The notes beneath the pieces were generated by a model, which saw only the letters and a list, made by a program, of their open reading frames with translations, made no database searches and was not told where the DNA came from. 20,331 nt of DNA from Plakobranchus ocellatus (lineage: Eukaryota > Mollusca > Gastropoda > Plakobranchidae), in NCBI GenBank assembly GCA_019648995.1, contig BLXT01003938.1, positions 74,727 through 95,057 on the forward strand, written 5' to 3'. Within the stretch, counting starts at the first letter, position 1. Every line of letters starts with the position of its first letter. The position numbers and the translations under genes are program-made. Positions 16,690 to 20,331 of the stretch are shown here, in pieces.

Positions 16690-18840
16690 GATTCCATTCA
16701 TCATGATCATCAAGTAGCCTATGGAACAGACATTGGGATCATGTTCCTCCACTCAAACCTATTTTCATTTAACCTTATAAAATTGTTATTGCTACCTTTG
16801 CCTATTGCTCATGATTTAAGATTTTCAATAAAAGTTATTCTCTGTCTACCTCTACTGCGTTTGCCTTCAATCTTTCCAGTGACTGCTAAGTGTTCTAAAC
16901 CCTTGTGTCGGCAAATACGGCCTAAATACTGTAGTTGCCTCTGTCTTATGGTTTTAATTAGTGATCGCTCGACATTTGCCTCTTTCAGTACAAATTCATT
17001 TTACTTTTTTCTGTCCATGATATCCTCACCATTCCCCTGATAAACCACATCTCTACTGCTTCTAGTTTTTTTGTCTATTTCTTTCTTTATTGTCCAACAT
17101 TCACTACGATGCAAAAGTACTGACCATACATATGTTTTAATTACCCTTATTTTGGTTTTCATACTTATCTTTCTATTTGCCACTATTGGTTTCATTTTTT
17201 GGAATGTATCTATGGCCATGGCTATTTTTGTATACTTATTTTAATTATGCATCTGCCATCTGATGTTATCAGGTAGCCTAGATATTTGAATTTTGTAACT
17301 TGTTTGATTTGTTCGCCTTTGCTAACGATATTGCACCTGGGGTTAGAGGATTTCTTTTAGAGGACCATACATTCCGTTTTCTTTACATTCAGAGACAGGC
17401 CCATTCTTTCGCTCTCTAAAATTACGGTATCTAGAAGTTTTTGGATTTGTTCGTCAGATTCTGCAATTAAAACTGTATCATCTGCATGCCTGGGATTATT
17501 AAAATTCTCTCCATTTATTTTTAAGCTGTAAGGTTTAAATTAGCTGAAGGGTGAAACTGGTATCTGGTGCAATGGTGCACTGGCTTTGAAAAAGATAAAC
17601 ATTTCTTGTCTCTGGACCCCAAAAAGTGGAATTTGTAACTTTTCACCCCGGCCTCTCCCACTCTCAGATCTTTCTTATCGATGTCTAATTTTTCTAGCAT
17701 ACGAAACGGTTCTACGTGTCTTACTTTGTCAAAGGCCTTAGAATAATCAATGAAACAGAGGTGGAGATCTTTTTGCATTTCCATACACCTTTCCATAGGC
17801 ATTGACCAAATGGATTATTGCATGTCTAATCCCTTTATCAGGCATAAAGCCAAACAGTTTTGGAGATATTTCTGGTCTTGGACTCTTGCGCATTCTATGC
17901 ATCAAAACTCGTAGGGCCTAACAGATTTTCGTAAAATGGCTCATTAATTTAATTGTTCTATGAAGTTCACATTATGTTTCTCCTGGTGTTTTAGGCAGTA
18001 GGCCTACTATAAAAACAGATTTACAAAGATCTTCTGGAATTGTACCACTATCGTATATTGCATTTAGAAGTTTTGTTGTCAGGTCTATTTCTAAATTATC
18101 TAGTGCTTTAATTATTTCTATTGGTATGTTATGTGATCCTGTGGCTTTTTCATTTTTCCTTTTCTTAATTGCTGCTTCTACCTCTGCTTTAAAAATAGTT
18201 GGGCCTTCTATGTTTTTCTCTATTTCGGTTTTTTTGCACTTATCATCTTTAAAAAGATCTTCAACATATTCTGACCATCTGTTTAGTATTTCCTTCTTTT
18301 CCATTAACATTTTTCGGTCTTCTGATTTGATGTAGCCAGGGTTACTGCATTTGATTTTCTTACCATTGACGTCCTTAATTTTAGCATGCATGAATTTGCT
18401 GTCTAAATTTACTTTATTTCCTGACATTGTTGATTAATCCATTCTTCTTTCGCCGCGCTTCATTTTATTTTTAACGTTTCTATTTAGGTTTTTGTATTTG
18501 GCTTCTACATCTTTTGATTTGCGCCTTTCTTTCATTAAATCGAGTATTTCTTTGTTTATCCATTTCTTATGCTTAAAAAAAAATTTTTTTTTTATCTTTT
18601 TTGGGAACTGTGACTTTATTGAGTGATTTTTTCATTTCTGACCAAAATTTCTTTTACTTCTGAGATGTTATTTAGAGTCTCATATTTGTCATGCACATCT
18701 AAAGTAATTTTGTCTCTTAGTTTTTCATCAGATTTTACCAAGTCCATTTGGAATTTAGGATTAACTAAATTGATTACATTAGCTGTCCACAAAAATCAGT
18801 TGAGTTGCGGTTCTGCATCATTGATTTGCTAGAGGGGTCA
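16690..18840 (-). mobile_element. 5'-truncated, decayed LINE (reverse transcriptase ORF)
   Basis: Read on the minus strand from high to low coordinates: a pre-RT region with WINKEILDLMKERRKSKDVE (about 18480-18560); LNRWSEYVEDLFKD and NIPIEIIK (within 17972-18427); FGFMPDKGIRHAI (about 17830-17870); the RT box DLHLCFIDYSKAFDKVRH (about 17720-17775); the catalytic box HADDTVLIA at about 17465-17488 (usual Y replaced by H); SERMGLSLNVKKTECMVL; a C-terminal IRVIKTYVWSVLL (about 17115-17160); and IEGKRSRGRQR with a tryptophan-containing tail (about 16700-16880). The endonuclease domain is missing, as in typical 5' truncation. There are several stops and frame changes, so it is inactive. The clade was not determined. 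It lies in the same orientation as the distant zinc-finger gene. Confidence 0.85.
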
Positions 18841-20050
18841 AAACAGTTTCTATTCCCATCTCCATGCGGTGAACTTTTTTTTAAAGAGACATGATAAATT
18901 TTACTTTTTTACTCTATTTTTTTTTTTTTTAATTAGAAGTAGACCCGCAATTGGACTCATTCGTTCTTCTTTTGCAAAAATCCTCATCAAGGTAACTCTA
19001 CAAAAAAGAAAACAAATACCAGTATATATATTGTCATTTCTAGGATAAATGGATGGTTAATTTTTTTATTTCTTTCTTTTTTTATTATTATTAAACCACC
19101 ATGTGGAGTCATTAAAAAAGACATGAAAAGGCGAAAGAAAAGGAGTGTAGCTGTAGAGACGAAATGTAACGATACAATTTTTAATCTCTGCGGTGAAAGA
19201 AATGCAACACCATAATTTAAAAAAAAAAAAAGGTTATTGAAGGAATAAAATAAGGACTGGAAAAGAAAATAAGCGGGACACAAGACAGCACAAACGTTTC
19301 GTGCACAAACCCCTCGCATTCTTACATGTAGAATATCACTATCGATAAAACCCCACGAGAGAGCGATCGAATGTCATTGAGATTCTGCAGCGAATATGAG
19401 CAAGTTAGAACCTTTCATAGACTTAGCAAACTTGACTATCTAATCGTTACTCACATAATTATTAATAATTATTTTTCTCCCCAATTTTAAAATATGTAAA
19501 ATTGATACAAAAAGCCGAGATATATAAATATGTGCTATGAAATTATTTTCATAGGGACAGGCCGCCCACTTCTTAAAAATGTTAGGATGTTGTTTATTAA
19601 TGGCACCCATTCATACACCACAGGATCACAATCCCCAATAGCAAAGTCAGTTCTGGTTTCTAGATCATACCAAAAAACATGTGCAATTTTATTGAAATCG
19701 ACCGTTTATCATTCACTGTTCTTCATTAACTGGAGAGCATAACTGTTACTTATTGCAAATCCTCGAAACTGGAAAAGCAAAGAATCATATCAGAGCAAAT
19801 AACATACAATATAAGATATTCTTATATATATATAGATGTTCATTTTTTTTTCTTATAGGTGTTCAATTATTTTCTATTTCTCATTAACTGAGGTCACGTC
19901 GTCGTAGAAGGAGACGTTAACACAGCAACACATTAGGTGTAAAATTAAATTAAAGATCATAAACTAGCCTACCCGTACATGGTTTATACTATTTAATGTT
20001 TCACACCGATAGAACTATGTGCATTATTAGATACTATGTTTGTGTGTGTT
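18841..20050. other. intergenic, no gene seen
   Basis: AT-rich with T-runs near 18916-18930 and A-runs near 19218. Open frames are hydrophobic or short without recognisable motifs. Confidence 0.45.
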
Positions 20051-20054
20051 TATT

Positions 20055-20076
20055 TGAGAGAGCGAGAGAGGGGGTG

Positions 20077-20146
<70 letters not shown>

Positions 20147-20331
20147 AAGAGAGCAGGGAAGCAGAAATGCAAGGGGACTGAACGCATATCGGTAATAAAA
20201 ACCAGAGAGAGAGAGAGAGATACAGACAGACAGACAAGCAGACAGAAAGGCAATCAGCAGACAGAGAGACAGAGACAGAGGACAGAGAGTTATTGTGCAT
20301 GAAAGAGAGAGAAAGAGACCGAGAGATATAG
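20055..20331. repeat. (GA)n and GACA-rich purine tract, continuing past the window
   Basis: Nearly pure GA from 20080 to 20153, then a short unique stretch, then GAGAGA, (GACA)n and GAGACAGA variants to the end of the window. Frames rich in R/E or L/S across it are artefacts. Confidence 0.95.

Noticed and set aside
16678-17040. 120-residue plus-strand frame
   Set aside because: Antisense to the LINE C-terminal region, which shows the family-like IEGKRSRGRQR motif on the minus strand.
18987-19319. 110-residue minus-strand hydrophobic frame
   Set aside because: Phenylalanine/leucine-rich translation of AT-rich DNA with no domain or splice evidence.
20034-20302. Arginine/glutamate-rich and leucine/serine-rich frames on both strands
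   Set aside because: Products of the purine repeat. No unique coding sequence is present.

Overview
The window is AT-rich animal nuclear DNA with introns, long (GA)n arrays, many transposon relics and repeated palindromic TAGATCTA/TCTAGA and 'taggcctacatt' words. Together these suggest a mollusc, most likely a heterobranch gastropod. This is an inference from base-composition style, not a database result.

The only intact-looking host gene is on the minus strand and runs from about 7828 down to at least 490. I assembled it from eight exons whose splice sites and reading phases all agree: 7240-7828, 5592-6316, 5133-5262, 4418-4492, 3257-3324, 1802-2009, 1205-1348 and 490-669. The product is at least 698 residues. 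It has an N-terminal four-cysteine module (CxxC at 13-16, CxxC at 67-70) resembling a zinc-finger-associated domain (ZAD), a long charged linker, then six C2H2 zinc fingers. It is a probable nuclear DNA-binding protein, and its 3' end is not resolved in the window.

The window opens (1-226) with the 3' end of a mariner transposase gene and its terminal repeat, lying just beyond the last exon found. From 7829 to about 16600 there is no convincing host gene. This stretch holds two TTAA-flanked non-autonomous elements (9076-9544 and 11720-12024), an unassigned decayed reading frame (11322-11670), a 1.1 kb Tigger/pogo-like element with TA duplications (12557-13659) that contains a perfect histone-type 3' stem-loop (12769-12784), and an N-terminal fragment of a piggyBac-type transposase (14606-15030) bracketed by a perfect 34-bp direct repeat.

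The right part (about 16690-18840) is a 5'-truncated, decayed LINE on the minus strand. Its reverse transcriptase keeps the FIDYSKAFDKV and xADD boxes, but the segment between them looks replaced. The window ends in a long purine (GA)n tract. No operons, CRISPR arrays or intact tRNA genes were seen. The genes here do not form a visible pathway: it is one zinc-finger gene set in transposon-rich DNA.
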